Shown piece after piece: positions 8,368 through 17,938 of a stretch of 40,211 nt of DNA (position 1 is its first letter; every line of letters begins with the position of its first letter). The translations under genes and the position numbers were made by a program. The stretch is from Desulfobacterales bacterium (GTDB lineage Bacteria > Desulfobacterota > Desulfobacteria > Desulfobacterales > JAHEIW01): the NCBI GenBank assembly GCA_030145015.1, contig JAQYWI010000029.1, forward strand, positions 1 through 40,211, given 5' to 3'. Below the pieces are notes generated by a model, which saw nothing but the letters and a program-made list of their open reading frames with translations, was not told the origin of the DNA and searched no databases.

Positions 8368-9231
8368 ATGCAGGATCTATTACAACCGATTTTAAACGGC
8401 ATTTTGCTCGGGGGGCTCTATGCGGTCATTGCTCTGGGAATGAACACCATGTTCGGGATTGTAAAATTGGTGAACCTTGCCCATGGCGATTTAATGATCT
8501 TAAGCAGCTACCTGAGTCTCGTTTTTATCGCCTGGCTGGGTCTCAACCCGTTCTGGTCTCTTTTGGCAGTTGCCCCGGTCATGTTTGTTGTCGGCTTTTT
8601 GATTCAGGGATTTCTTTTAAACCGCGTCCTGGGAAAAGAAATGGAACCGCCCCTTTTGGTTGCTTTCGGGCTTTCGATTATTCTGCAAAACTCTCTGCTT
8701 CTGGTTTTCACCCCGGATGCACGCAGCCTGATGACCGATCTATCGGTGAAGACAATTCCCCTGGGCAGTTCGCTAAACCTGCCGGTATTGTACTTCGTGG
8801 ATTTTTTATTGGGCTGCGCCGTCATTCTGGCGCTTCATCTCTTTTTTAAAAGAACTTACCTGGGCAGGGCCATTCGGGCTTCGTCGGACGACGAGGTCGG
8901 CGCCCGATTGATGGGGATCAATACCAGAAACATCTATGCTTACGCTATGGGAATAGCGATGATGACGGCTGCCGTGGCGGGTGTACTGGTGGGAATGACC
9001 TTTACGTTTTACCCGCATACCGGTCCGCAGTACCTGATTATTGCCTTTGGCGTCATGATAATAGGCGGTCTGGGCAGCATGGCCGGGTGTCTCGTCGGCG
9101 GGATCATTCTGGCCGAAGCCCAGCTTTTGGGTGCCCACTTCACCGGACCGGGCTACCAGCTTCTGTGTGGTTATCTGGTATTGCTCATTGTTTTGGGATT
9201 AAGACCCCAGGGAATATTTGGCAAGGCTTAG
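8368..9231 (+). CDS. livH: Branched-chain-type ABC transporter permease (LivH-like)
   Basis: This 287-residue integral membrane protein has about eight hydrophobic segments. The N-terminus (ILNGILLGGLYAVIALGMNTMFGIVKLVNLAHGDLMIL) is the LivH hallmark. The cytoplasmic loop RAIRASSDDEVGARLMGIN carries the EAA-like coupling motif, and the C-terminus GGLGSMAGCLVGGIILAEAQ is also typical. It forms the translocation path in the inner membrane with the LivM-like protein encoded 6 bases downstream. The start is preceded by CAGGAG. Confidence 0.92.
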   Translation: MQDLLQPILNGILLGGLYAVIALGMNTMFGIVKLVNLAHGDLMILSSYLSLVFIAWLGLNPFWSLLAVAPVMFVVGFLIQGFLLNRVLGKEMEPPLLVAFGLSIILQNSLLLVFTPDARSLMTDLSVKTIPLGSSLNLPVLYFVDFLLGCAVILALHLFFKRTYLGRAIRASSDDEVGARLMGINTRNIYAYAMGIAMMTAAVAGVLVGMTFTFYPHTGPQYLIIAFGVMIIGGLGSMAGCLVGGIILAEAQLLGAHFTGPGYQLLCGYLVLLIVLGLRPQGIFGKA

Positions 9232-9237
9232 GGTGTT

Positions 9238-10182
9238 ATGGCAGACAGACCTTTTAAATACAGATGGTGGCTTTTAGGTATCCTGTTTGTGGTCCTGGGG
9301 ACGATTCCCCTCTGGGGTTCGGATTACATGCTCCTTTTTGGCCTTCTTTTATGCCTCTATATGGCCATGTCCCAGATGTGGAATCTGCTGGTGGGCTATT
9401 CCGGTCTTTTATCCCTGGGTCAACAGGCGTTTATCGGCTTTAGCGGTTATACCGTGGCGGTTCTGACCAACTATTACGGCGTGTATGTCTGGCTGAGTGT
9501 ATTGATCGGCGGACTGTTTTCTGTTCTGCTGGCACTATTTATGTCTCTTTTCATCTTTAGAATGAAAGGGATATTCTTCGGTATCGGCACCTGGATTTTT
9601 GCCGAGATCCTGCTGCTGTGGTTTAGCAACTGGGAATATGTCAAGTATGGAACCGGATTATTTATCAAACCCGCCCCACCGCCTTCGATGATAATGATTT
9701 TTTATGCCGCATTTATCATGGCTTTGGGTTCTTTAGCTGTCGTGTATCTCATTCTACGGTCCAAAATCGGTCTAGGACTCATGGCCATGCGGGATAATGA
9801 GGAGGTGTCCGAGACCATCGGAGTGGAGATTTTTCGATCAAAACTTTTCTGTTTTTTGGTGGCGGCCTTCATTACCGGTACCACGGCAGGGGTTTTATAC
9901 GTGTTCCAGATATTTATTCAGCCCTACAAAGCGTTTGCCATAGATTGGACCGTAATCCTGGTATTTATTGTTATTATCGGCGGGATCGGCACCATTGAAG
10001 GGCCGATTGTGGGGAGTTTTCTTTACGTTTTGCTCACCCAGTGGCTGGCCGACTACGGCCACACCAGCATGCTCATTCTGGGGTTGATCGCCATCACGAT
10101 TATGCTGGTGGCACCGAAAGGAATCATGGGGACCCTACAGGAAAAAACCGGATTTACGATCCTGTCGCCCCGGCGGATATAG
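9238..10182 (+). CDS. livM: Branched-chain-type ABC transporter permease (LivM-like)
   Basis: This 314-residue membrane protein has roughly nine or ten hydrophobic segments. LivM landmarks are the NLLVGYSGLLSLGQQAFIGFSGY segment near residue 45-65, the coupling loop GLMAMRDNEEVSETIGVEIFRSKL, and the late GGIGTIEGPIVGSF motif. It is translationally close to livH (6-base gap) and completes the permease pair. The cargo is unknown. The first ~20 residues look like a short positively charged leader followed by a membrane helix, with no cleavable signal. Confidence 0.92.
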   Translation: MADRPFKYRWWLLGILFVVLGTIPLWGSDYMLLFGLLLCLYMAMSQMWNLLVGYSGLLSLGQQAFIGFSGYTVAVLTNYYGVYVWLSVLIGGLFSVLLALFMSLFIFRMKGIFFGIGTWIFAEILLLWFSNWEYVKYGTGLFIKPAPPPSMIMIFYAAFIMALGSLAVVYLILRSKIGLGLMAMRDNEEVSETIGVEIFRSKLFCFLVAAFITGTTAGVLYVFQIFIQPYKAFAIDWTVILVFIVIIGGIGTIEGPIVGSFLYVLLTQWLADYGHTSMLILGLIAITIMLVAPKGIMGTLQEKTGFTILSPRRI

Positions 10183-10238
10183 ATGGATCAAACACGATCA
10201 CATAACGCCAACTTCTGAATAAGACAAGGAGGGGAATC

Positions 10239-11540
10239 ATGGACAAGAAAGAGAAGCAAAAGACGAAACACGGTGGTGTCAACCGGCGCGAGTTTATGAA
10301 GAAGAGCGCCATGGCGGTGGGGACCGTGATGACTTCAGGGTTGACGCTCCCCGCAATGGTAAAAAATGCAAGTGCCGCCAAGCGGGATCATATTTTAATC
10401 GGTCGGCCCAATCCCGGTACCGGACCGCTGGCATCTTTCGGGGAGGGGACGCCCTGGGTAGACGACAGAGCACTGGCTCAGATCAACAAGGACGGTGGAA
10501 TCTACATCAAGGAGTTCGGCAAAAAGGTTCCCGTAAAGGTGAAAATTGTTGATACCGAAAGTAATCCCACCAAAGCCGGTGAGATGGCTTCCAGGCTCGT
10601 TGTGAAGGACAAGGTTGACCTGATGGTTTTTTACCACACGCCGGATACGGTCAACCCGGTATCCAGCATGGTCGAAAGGTACAAGATTCCCGGAATCTCT
10701 CTGGACTCTCCCCTGGAACCCTGGTTGGAGGGCGGACCTTACAAATGGACTTTTCATGCCTTCTGGTCGGTGGAAAAAGATATCGTTCCGAACTACATCG
10801 GCATGTGGGAACAGGTCAAGACAAACAAGGTCGTGGGCATACTGATGCCCAATGATCCCGATGGTGTGGCCTGGTCGGCCGTTTTCAAAAAGGTGCTGAA
10901 GCCGAAGGGTTACAAAGTTATTGATCTAGGGCGGTTTCCTTATTTCAACAAGGATTTCAGCACGCATATCAACCGTTGGAAAAAGGAAAAAGTCGAGATC
11001 TTACTCGGAAACATGATCCCGCCGGATTTTACGACAGCCTGGCGGCAATGCCATCAGCAGGGTTTCGTACCCAAGGTCGCCACCATCGGCAAGGCCATCC
11101 TTTTCCCTTCGGCCGTTGGCGCGCTGGGGGGCGATCTGCCCAATGGTCTCACCACAGAAGTCTGGTGGAGCCCCCACCATCCCTTCAAGAGTTCCCTGAC
11201 TGGCGAAAGCGCAAGGGATCTATGCGATGCATGGACGAAGGCCACCAGCAAGGAATGGCTCCAACCCCTTGGATATAAGCATGCCGGGTATGAAATTGCA
11301 GCCGATGTCCTGCGACGGGCCGGCACCCTTGAGAAAGAAGCACTGCGCAAGGCCATTGCCGACACCGACCTGAACACCATTGTCGGCCATATTAAGTTCA
11401 ACCAAGAAAATTACAGCCGCACACCGCTGGTGGGTGGTCAATGGGTCAAAGGGCAAAAATTCCCCTGGGACCTCAAAATTGTTTACAACAAGGAGCATCC
11501 CAACATCCCGATGACCGGAAATGTGTTTGCGATCAAATAG
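10239..11540 (+). CDS. livK: Branched-chain-type ABC transporter substrate-binding protein with Tat signal
   Basis: This is a 433-residue receptor of the periplasmic-binding-protein type 1 (Leu/Ile/Val) fold. The N-terminus has a twin-arginine signal, NRREFMKK (R16, R17), followed by a hydrophobic stretch and an ASA-AK cleavage site near residue 47, so export in folded form by Tat is predicted. The body contains the IGRPNPGTGPLASFGEG start, DTESNPTKAGEMASRLV, a VGILMPNDPDGVAWS hinge strand, and a GYEIAADVLRRAG C-terminal motif. It is the last gene of the livGFHM-receptor operon and has a strong AAGGAGGGG ribosome site. A small aromatic or organic acid is the likely ligand by context. Confidence 0.9.
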   Translation: MDKKEKQKTKHGGVNRREFMKKSAMAVGTVMTSGLTLPAMVKNASAAKRDHILIGRPNPGTGPLASFGEGTPWVDDRALAQINKDGGIYIKEFGKKVPVKVKIVDTESNPTKAGEMASRLVVKDKVDLMVFYHTPDTVNPVSSMVERYKIPGISLDSPLEPWLEGGPYKWTFHAFWSVEKDIVPNYIGMWEQVKTNKVVGILMPNDPDGVAWSAVFKKVLKPKGYKVIDLGRFPYFNKDFSTHINRWKKEKVEILLGNMIPPDFTTAWRQCHQQGFVPKVATIGKAILFPSAVGALGGDLPNGLTTEVWWSPHHPFKSSLTGESARDLCDAWTKATSKEWLQPLGYKHAGYEIAADVLRRAGTLEKEALRKAIADTDLNTIVGHIKFNQENYSRTPLVGGQWVKGQKFPWDLKIVYNKEHPNIPMTGNVFAIK

Positions 11541-11679
11541 AGCTGATAGCGAAATCCCGATGGGTAGGCAGTGGCCGGCTATTTAGGCTGCGAGGCCGGC
11601 TGCGCCTATCCGCACTTTAAGATAATCTGAGAAAATCTCCGGTATCGCTGGAGAAAACAAAAAAGGAGGTAACTGAATT

Positions 11680-11817
11680 ATGGGTAAAGTAAGACTCGTC
11701 GATTTAAGTCAACCTTTTGGCGGCAAGCGCTGCACCATTTCCGGCTTCCCCATTCGCTGGGAGAAAGGCGATGGGTCGATTGTCAGGCTTGTGGCTATCG
11801 TAGAGGAGGATGATTAA
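11680..11817 (+). pseudogene. Internally deleted cyclase-family gene remnant
   Basis: This 45-codon reading frame has a perfect AAAGGAGGT ribosome site. Its first 13 residues (MGKVRLVDLSQPF) match the N-terminus of the full-length cyclase at 18916 (MGKKVFVDLTHPF). Its remaining ~32 residues (GKRCTISGFPIRW, then GDGSIVRLVA) match that protein's C-terminal region (GKRFRFYCFPIRW, then GDGAMVRCVA). Some 240 residues between, including the metal-binding HTGTHADAPRH motif, are absent, and the join is in frame. It is too diverged from the 18916 gene to be a recent copy of it. It is best read as a deletion scar of a second cyclase gene; an assembly artefact is possible. No enzymatic function is expected. 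Confidence 0.7.
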
Positions 11818-11849
11818 AAAACCGTAACCCATTTATTTGAGGTAAACCC

Positions 11850-12185
11850 ATGAAAAAAATCCAATTAAAAGATGTAAAGTCTTACGCGGCCCCGGGGCAT
11901 TTCGGCATGACCGCTATGCGATTGCACGGCAAAGAGGAAACCGGCGCTTCCAAATTCTGGGTTGGGCTGTCTCACTTTCAGCCGGGTGGTGGGGCCGAGT
12001 TTGCTGCTCCGCCGGGTGAGAAGATTTACTTTGTACTTGAAGGTGAAATCACCATCAAAACACCGCAAGAAGAGATCGTCCTGGGACCCAATGATCTGAT
12101 CTACATCGGCCCTGAGGAGGGCCGCGAAATCATTAACCGGACCGATCATCAAGCCAGCATGCTGGTGGTTTACAGTTACGATTAA
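11850..12185 (+). CDS. Small cupin-domain protein
   Basis: This 111-residue single-domain cupin has a first motif around GLSHFQPGGGAEFAAPPGEKIYFVLEGE and a second around LGPNDLIYIGPEEGREIIN. The usual metal-binding H-x-H of motif 1 is replaced (AEF), so it may be metal-poor or use other ligands. It sits between the cyclase remnant and the SDR gene and is probably co-transcribed with the catabolic genes. The role is unknown; small cupins in aromatic clusters can be accessory isomerases or ligand-binding proteins, but nothing here proves that. Confidence 0.72.
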   Translation: MKKIQLKDVKSYAAPGHFGMTAMRLHGKEETGASKFWVGLSHFQPGGGAEFAAPPGEKIYFVLEGEITIKTPQEEIVLGPNDLIYIGPEEGREIINRTDHQASMLVVYSYD

Positions 12186-12287
12186 ACACTGCGGAATTGC
12201 AAGCGAAAGGTTAAAATGCCCTTTGTGGACGGGCACGCTGTTCGGGTTCGACAAAACCTTTTATAACAACATTAGCGAGGCCAAAAA

Positions 12288-13067
12288 ATGAGCTTACCGG
12301 ATATTAAAAATCTTTTCGATGTCAGCGGGAAAGTGGCACTCATCACCGGGGCCACCGGCGGCTTCGGTCATGCAGCTGCCTTGGGACTGGCTGCGGCCGG
12401 CGTAAAAATAATGGCCACCGGCAGATCCGATGAAACGCTTCAAGCGCTGGTCAAAGAAATCGAAGAAGCCGGCGGCAACGCCGCACACTGTTCAGGATCT
12501 CCGATCGTTTATGATGATGTTCGGCGCGTGGTCCATGAAACGGTGGAAACATTTGGCGGTATTGACATTTTGATCACCGCGGCAGGTGTTAACAAGCCGG
12601 GGCCGATCACCGAACAACCCCTTGAAGAATGGGATATGATTATGGACGCCAATGTTAAAGGCACGTATTTGTTTTGCAAAGAAGCCGGCAGAGTCATGAT
12701 CGAACAGGGCCGCGGCGGCAAAGTTATTTTGCTCGGGTCGGCCCGGGGAGAACTCGGGATGGCGAATTACACCGCCTACAGCCCCTCAAAAGGCGCCATT
12801 CATCTGATGACCAAGTCACTGGGCTGCGAATGGGGTCCCCATAAAATCAATGTCAATGCCATCGCCCCGACGATATTCCGTACGGCTTTGACCCAATGGA
12901 TGTTTGATGATCAGGCGTTTTATAAGAATTTTTTAAGGCGCATTCCCATCGGACGCCTGGGCGAACCGGAAGATTTTATCGGAACGTTGATTTATCTCTC
13001 TTCGGAAGCATCCGACTTCATGACGGGTGCCGTACTTTGCGTTGACGGCGGGTATACCGCCGGATAG
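12288..13067 (+). CDS. Short-chain dehydrogenase/reductase, probable phloroglucinol reductase
   Basis: This 259-residue classical SDR has a nucleotide motif G21-ATG-G25-F-G27, with R46 at the end of the second strand favouring NADPH. The TAAG motif is at 97-100, N122 is in place, the catalytic triad is S151, Y164 and K168 (YSPSK), and a C-terminal DGGYTAG is present. In the anaerobic phloroglucinol route, an NADPH-dependent SDR reduces phloroglucinol to dihydrophloroglucinol. The assignment comes from the neighbours: it is followed at once by the dehydrogenase, the BKACE lyase, a transhydroxylase and a cyclase-family hydrolase. On sequence alone it could be any SDR. Confidence 0.72.
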   Translation: MSLPDIKNLFDVSGKVALITGATGGFGHAAALGLAAAGVKIMATGRSDETLQALVKEIEEAGGNAAHCSGSPIVYDDVRRVVHETVETFGGIDILITAAGVNKPGPITEQPLEEWDMIMDANVKGTYLFCKEAGRVMIEQGRGGKVILLGSARGELGMANYTAYSPSKGAIHLMTKSLGCEWGPHKINVNAIAPTIFRTALTQWMFDDQAFYKNFLRRIPIGRLGEPEDFIGTLIYLSSEASDFMTGAVLCVDGGYTAG

Positions 13068-13075
13068 AGGTGACC

Positions 13076-14008
13076 ATGTCGAAACGAAAAAATATTGCCG
13101 TAATCGGTGCGGGATTGATGGGTCACGGCATCGCCCAGATATTTGCCGTGCACGGCCATCCCGTGAACCTGATGGATCTCGAAGACACGGTGCTTTCCAA
13201 TGCCATTCAAAGCATTCGCTCCAATCTGGCGTTAATGGCTCGAAAGGGAATCGGTTCGGAAGCAGAAATTGAACCGGCCATTCAACGAATCAGAACAACG
13301 ACAGATTTGGCAGAAGCCGTGTCACAGGCCCAATTTGTGGTTGAAGCCGTCCTCGAAAAACCGGATCTGAAGCAGAAGGTTTTTAAAGACATTGACGCCC
13401 TTTGTCCGCCGGATACCATTCTGGCCACCAACACGTCGGTGATCAGTATTACCGAGATTGCTCAAAAAGCGAATCACCGGGGGCGGATTGTCGGAACCCA
13501 TTTCTGGAATCCGCCCTATCTGATTCCCCTGGTTGAGGTCATCCCCGGGGATGAATCGGATCAAGAGGCCGTCGACCGAACCTTTGATCTGCTGCAAGGC
13601 GTTGGAAAACATCCGGTGCGGGTGCACAAGGATACGCCGGGTTTTGTGGGCAACCGGCTCCAACACGCGCTGTGGCGGGAAGCCATTTCGATTGTGGAGC
13701 ACGGAATTGCCGATGCGGCAACCGTGGACGAGTGTATCCGGTACGGCTTCGGCCTGAGGCTGCCGGCCCTGGGTCCTCTGGAAAATGCGGACATGGTGGG
13801 CACGGACCTGACACTGGCCATCCATGACTACATTTTAAAGTATCTGGAACGTTCGCCAACCCCTTCGCCCCTGCTGAAAGAAAAAGTGAAACAGGGAAAG
13901 CTGGGCTTTAAATCCGGTGAAGGATTTCAGAGGTGGTCGGCCGAAGATGCCCAAAAATCACGCAAAGCCCTCGTGGAATATCTTTTGGAGGTGACCGGCA
14001 AATCATAG
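13076..14008 (+). CDS. 3-hydroxyacyl-CoA dehydrogenase-like protein, probable 3-hydroxy-5-oxohexanoate dehydrogenase
   Basis: This 310-residue protein has an N-terminal Rossmann motif GAGLMG (residues 11-16) and an acidic D34 for NAD. The catalytic set is S121, H142 (GTHFWNPP) and E154 (LVEVIPG), followed by the C-terminal helical domain (NRLQHALWREAISIVEHG). The family oxidises 3-hydroxyacyl groups. In phloroglucinol degradation a member of this family oxidises 3-hydroxy-5-oxohexanoate to triacetate (3,5-dioxohexanoate), and this gene sits between the SDR and the BKACE lyase as expected. The ATG at 13076 is spaced correctly behind GAGGTG; GTG at 13070 is the alternative. Confidence 0.78.
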   Translation: MSKRKNIAVIGAGLMGHGIAQIFAVHGHPVNLMDLEDTVLSNAIQSIRSNLALMARKGIGSEAEIEPAIQRIRTTTDLAEAVSQAQFVVEAVLEKPDLKQKVFKDIDALCPPDTILATNTSVISITEIAQKANHRGRIVGTHFWNPPYLIPLVEVIPGDESDQEAVDRTFDLLQGVGKHPVRVHKDTPGFVGNRLQHALWREAISIVEHGIADAATVDECIRYGFGLRLPALGPLENADMVGTDLTLAIHDYILKYLERSPTPSPLLKEKVKQGKLGFKSGEGFQRWSAEDAQKSRKALVEYLLEVTGKS

Positions 14009-14035
14009 CAACCATTTTAATAAGGAGTTTGTCCG

Positions 14036-14956
14036 ATGAAAAAAGCAATTATTACGGCCGCCCTTACGGGCTCAATCCATACCCCCAGCATGTCGCCCCA
14101 TCTTCCGGTTACGGCCCGCCAGCTGATCGATGAGGTACTGGCGGTTCATGCAGCCGGCGGAGCGGTGGCCCACCTGCATGTCAGAGACCCGGAAACCGGG
14201 ATACCGAACGCCGATCAGGATATTTACCGGGAAATCGCCACGGAAATAAAAAAACACTGCGACATTATTTTGTGTACCACGACCGGCGGCCGGCTGGGTG
14301 AACCGGTGGAAAAGAGAGTTGCCGTTGCCTCATCCCTTAAACCCGAGCTGGCATCCCTGAATGCCGGCTCGCTTAATTTTGCGCTGTTTCACGTGGTTGA
14401 TAAAGTCAAAGAGTGGAAATTCGATTGGGAGAAATCCTACCTTGAAAACACGGACGATTTTATCTTCCCGAACACGTTTAAAACCATGCGGCAATTTTTA
14501 GAAATTTTTGACAAAACGCAAACCAAGCCGGAGTTTGAAATCTACGATACGGGCATGATTAACAATCTTGCTTTTTTAATTCAAAAAGGCATCACCCAAA
14601 AACCGGTTTACCTGCAGTTTGTCATGGGAATTCTCGGCGGCATACCCGCCACCCCGGAAAATCTGGTGCATTTGCATGAAACCGCCAGAAGGCAGATCGG
14701 AGATTTTGAGTTTTCGGTCTGTGCCGCCGGCAGTGCCCAATTTCCCCTGTGCACCCAATCGCTGATTATGGGCGGCAATGCCCGGGTCGGGTTGGAAGAT
14801 AATCTTTATCTGGAAAAAGGGGTCTTGGCCAAAAGCAATGCCGAGCAGGTGGCTAAAATTATCCGAATTGCAAAAGAGCTGGGCATCGAACCGGCCACCC
14901 CTGCGGACGCCAGGGAAATTTTGGGATTGAAGGGACTCGACCAGGTAGCGTTTTAA
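14036..14956 (+). CDS. BKACE-family (DUF849) beta-keto acid cleavage enzyme, probable triacetate:acetoacetate-lyase
   Basis: This 306-residue TIM-barrel Zn enzyme has the H46-L-H48 metal motif ([15 protein letters not shown]), the N-terminal IITAALTGS strand, CTTTGG, and the late [13 protein letters not shown] motif that defines BKACE proteins. These enzymes cleave a beta-keto acid with acetyl-CoA to give a CoA ester plus acetoacetate. The triacetate-specific member would give acetoacetyl-CoA and acetoacetate, the final step of phloroglucinol breakdown. The substrate is inferred from the gene order. It has an AAGGAG ribosome site, and the next gene begins 11 bases after its stop. Confidence 0.82.
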   Translation: MKKAIITAALTGSIHTPSMSPHLPVTARQLIDEVLAVHAAGGAVAHLHVRDPETGIPNADQDIYREIATEIKKHCDIILCTTTGGRLGEPVEKRVAVASSLKPELASLNAGSLNFALFHVVDKVKEWKFDWEKSYLENTDDFIFPNTFKTMRQFLEIFDKTQTKPEFEIYDTGMINNLAFLIQKGITQKPVYLQFVMGILGGIPATPENLVHLHETARRQIGDFEFSVCAAGSAQFPLCTQSLIMGGNARVGLEDNLYLEKGVLAKSNAEQVAKIIRIAKELGIEPATPADAREILGLKGLDQVAF

Positions 14957-14967
14957 GCGAGGAAGTT

Positions 14968-17931
14968 ATGACTTTTAAACAGATGCAGTTTGCCACCCTT
15001 CTTTTTGGCCTTGGAAAAGTAATCAATCGCACCGCTAAAAAGCATCCCGTCTTTAAAGCGCGTTTGGCGGAGAAAAATTTCACGGCTCAAATAAAAATTA
15101 TCGATGATTCGGTTGGCAGATATTTTACATTCGACAGGGGCAAGGTCGTCTCCGGGAGGGGGCTGCATGACAATCCCGATATTTGTATGCTGTTCAAAGA
15201 TGCCGAGCTGGCCGTTAAGCTGCTCATGCCGCCCAGAGACCACCTGGCCATGATCAATGCCATGAAAAATTTTCAAATCGGCCTGCAGGGCCCGGATGAT
15301 TTGACCATGTGGTTTATGGAGACGCTCAATCAAATTTTAACCAGCGGGATGGAATACGGCACCGCTGCGGGCAACGGCGTCAAGCGCTACACCAGCAATA
15401 CCAACGGCGGACCGGTTTTTGTTTATGTGAAAGATAATAAGATTATCCGCATTACGCCGATTGAATTCGATGACGGCGATCCCGACTCCTGGACCATCAG
15501 GGCCCGGGGCAAAGAATTTACGCCGCCGCGCAAGACCACCGTCAATCCGTATACCCTGGCCTGGAAATCCATGGTCTATTCCCGGGACCGGCTATTATAT
15601 CCCATGAAACGGGTGGATTTTGACCCCCACGGTGACAGCAAATGTAAAAACAGAGGCATATCCGGCTATGAGAGAATTAGCTGGGACGAGGCCCTTGATA
15701 TTGTTGCCGGCCAAATCAGACGCGTTAAGAAAGAATATGGCCCCGGCGCTATATTAAACGGCAGCGGTTCCCACCATACCTGGGGGCATCTGGGCTACTG
15801 GCTGAGCAGCCGCCTTCGGTTTTTTAATACAATCGGCTTTACACCGGTGGCCCACAATCCCGATAGCTGGGAGGGGTGGTATTGGGGGGCCATGCATCAT
15901 TGGGGACACAGCTCGCGTCTCGGAGCACCGGAGACCTATGGTACGGTGGAAGATTGTCTGAAGCATTGTGAGATGGTTGTCTTCTGGTCCAGTGATCCCG
16001 AATCCACCAGCGGGGTTTACGGTGCCTTTGAGGGTACCATCCGGCGTCAATGGTTGAAAGAATTGGGAATAAAAATGGTTCATATCGACCCATTTTATAA
16101 CCATACCGCCGCGTTGATGGGTGGCAAATGGCTGGCCCCCAGACCGGCGACCGGCAATGCCTTAGCCCTTGCGATTGCCTATGTTTGGATCACCGAGGCG
16201 CTTTACGACCGGCAATATGTCGCCGGCCGCACGGTCGGGTTTGACAGGTGGAAAGATTATATCCTGGGCAAAGAAGACGGCGTACCCAAAACGCCCGAGT
16301 GGCAGGAAAATGAATCCAACATTGCCGCCAAAGACGTCAGAGCGCTGGCCCGGGAATGGGGATCCAAAAAGACCTATCTGGCCGCCGGGGGGTTGCAGGG
16401 GTTTGGCAGCGCCTGCCGATGTGCCACGGGCAATGAATGGGCCCGTTCGATGGTTTGTTTGATGGGCATGCAGGGCCTGGGCAAACCCGGCGTTAATATG
16501 GGATGTCTGCAGCAGGGCACCCCGGTTGATACGAAGTTTTTCTTCCCGGGTTATGCTGAGGGCGGATTGTCCGGTGACATCCAGGGCACCGCCATGGCGG
16601 TCAATATGTACCAGCGCATGCCCCAGCTTCCCACCGTCAACTCCGTGTATCAACGCGTCCCCCGCTTGAAAATACCCGAAGCGATCCTGGACGGACATTG
16701 CGAAGGCTATCCCACCGATCCGAAAACCATTGAAGGACAATTTCTCAAATACGGTTATCCGACACCGGGCCATTCACCCGTAAAAATGTATTATAAATAC
16801 GGTGGATCTCACTTCGGCACCATGACGGAGACCAATCGATATGCCCGAGCCTACCGATCTGATAATTTGGAATTTGTGGTCAACCAGTCCATCTGGTTTG
16901 AAGGTGAAGCAAAATTTGCGGATGTATTATTGCCGGCCTGCACCAGCTTCGAAAGATGGGATATCAGTGAATTCGCCAATTGCGGCGGATACATCCAGCA
17001 TTCATTTACCCAGTGCAACCATCGCGTTGGTGTCCTGCAGCATAAATGCATCGAGCCTCTGGGGGAATCAAAGTCCGATTACCAGATCTTCTGGGATTTG
17101 ACCAAGCGGTTGGGGCTGGCGGCCCCGTTTTCCGAAGGCATGAGCGAATTGGACTGGTGCAAGCGACTGTTTGATGCCACCGACCTGCCCAACCACATTT
17201 CCTGGAAAGACTTCCTCAAAAAGGGTTATTTTGTCATCCCGCCTCCGCCGGAAAATCTCAGGGACCCGGTATCCTTTCGATGGTTTGCCGAGGATCGGCC
17301 CAAGGATACCCCCGAGCTGGCGCCCTTGCCCGCGGATTACACCGAGCAATTCGGCCGGGGGCTTCAAACCCAATCCGGCAAACTCGAATTTGAGTGTTCC
17401 AGCCTGAAACGGTTTGACCCCCATGACCCGGAGCGGCCGACGATCAGCAAATATATTCCGGCCTGGGAAGGCCATCATACCACGGCGCTTTATGAAAAAT
17501 ATCCATTGCAGCTGATATCGCCGCATCCGCGTTTCAGCTTTCATACCATGGGCGACGGCAAGGACAGTATCGTCAACGATGTGAAAGATCACCGGGTGCT
17601 GATCGACGGATATTACTACTGGATTGTACGGATCAACTCGCAAGACGCCGCCGACCGGGGAGTCGGCCAAAACGATTTGGTGAAAGTCTTCAATGATCGC
17701 GGTGCGGTTGTTTGCGCGGCCCAGGTTACCGAAAGAATTCGTTCCGGCTCGGCACACGCTTATGAATCGGCCGCCGATTACGACCCGGTCGGCGAACCCG
17801 GAGAGTCGCCGGATCGCGGGGGCTGCATTAATATTTTAACGCCGAGTCGCACCATCATCAAAAAGTCCCATGGCATTGCCTGCAATTCCTGCCTGGTGCA
17901 AATCGAAAAATGGGAACAAAAGGGAGCGTAA
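14968..17931 (+). CDS. Transhydroxylase-like molybdopterin enzyme, large subunit (copy 2), with N-terminal SCP2-like domain
   Basis: This 987-residue protein is a paralogue of the copy at 2470. Residues 1 to about 127 are an extra domain with an SCP2 (sterol-carrier)-like look: [31 protein letters not shown], and a hydrophobic [12 protein letters not shown] helix. From residue ~128 on it aligns with copy 1 at a constant offset of +134: H269, D299, Mo ligand S300, W301 and Y529 are kept. Copy 1 R144 is W278 here and copy 1 W345 is F479, so the pocket differs. It has no N-terminal cluster motif and no Tat signal. A role in hydroxyl transfer on a different phenol, or with a different cosubstrate, is inferred. 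An in-frame ATG at 15349 could give a form without the extra domain, but its ribosome site is weak, while GAGGAAG precedes 14968. Confidence 0.85.
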   Translation: MTFKQMQFATLLFGLGKVINRTAKKHPVFKARLAEKNFTAQIKIIDDSVGRYFTFDRGKVVSGRGLHDNPDICMLFKDAELAVKLLMPPRDHLAMINAMKNFQIGLQGPDDLTMWFMETLNQILTSGMEYGTAAGNGVKRYTSNTNGGPVFVYVKDNKIIRITPIEFDDGDPDSWTIRARGKEFTPPRKTTVNPYTLAWKSMVYSRDRLLYPMKRVDFDPHGDSKCKNRGISGYERISWDEALDIVAGQIRRVKKEYGPGAILNGSGSHHTWGHLGYWLSSRLRFFNTIGFTPVAHNPDSWEGWYWGAMHHWGHSSRLGAPETYGTVEDCLKHCEMVVFWSSDPESTSGVYGAFEGTIRRQWLKELGIKMVHIDPFYNHTAALMGGKWLAPRPATGNALALAIAYVWITEALYDRQYVAGRTVGFDRWKDYILGKEDGVPKTPEWQENESNIAAKDVRALAREWGSKKTYLAAGGLQGFGSACRCATGNEWARSMVCLMGMQGLGKPGVNMGCLQQGTPVDTKFFFPGYAEGGLSGDIQGTAMAVNMYQRMPQLPTVNSVYQRVPRLKIPEAILDGHCEGYPTDPKTIEGQFLKYGYPTPGHSPVKMYYKYGGSHFGTMTETNRYARAYRSDNLEFVVNQSIWFEGEAKFADVLLPACTSFERWDISEFANCGGYIQHSFTQCNHRVGVLQHKCIEPLGESKSDYQIFWDLTKRLGLAAPFSEGMSELDWCKRLFDATDLPNHISWKDFLKKGYFVIPPPPENLRDPVSFRWFAEDRPKDTPELAPLPADYTEQFGRGLQTQSGKLEFECSSLKRFDPHDPERPTISKYIPAWEGHHTTALYEKYPLQLISPHPRFSFHTMGDGKDSIVNDVKDHRVLIDGYYYWIVRINSQDAADRGVGQNDLVKVFNDRGAVVCAAQVTERIRSGSAHAYESAADYDPVGEPGESPDRGGCINILTPSRTIIKKSHGIACNSCLVQIEKWEQKGA

Positions 17932-17938
17932 TGAACCC

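Noticed and set aside
14968..15348. The SCP2-like region as a separate small gene before the transhydroxylase
   Set aside because: The frame is continuous into the molybdopterin domain without a stop, and the ATG at 15349 has only a weak ribosome site. A fusion is the simpler reading.
17068..17757. 229-codon open frame on the - strand
   Set aside because: It is opposite the conserved C-terminal part of the second transhydroxylase large subunit, and similar frames occur opposite the first copy. They are shadows of the same codon pattern.
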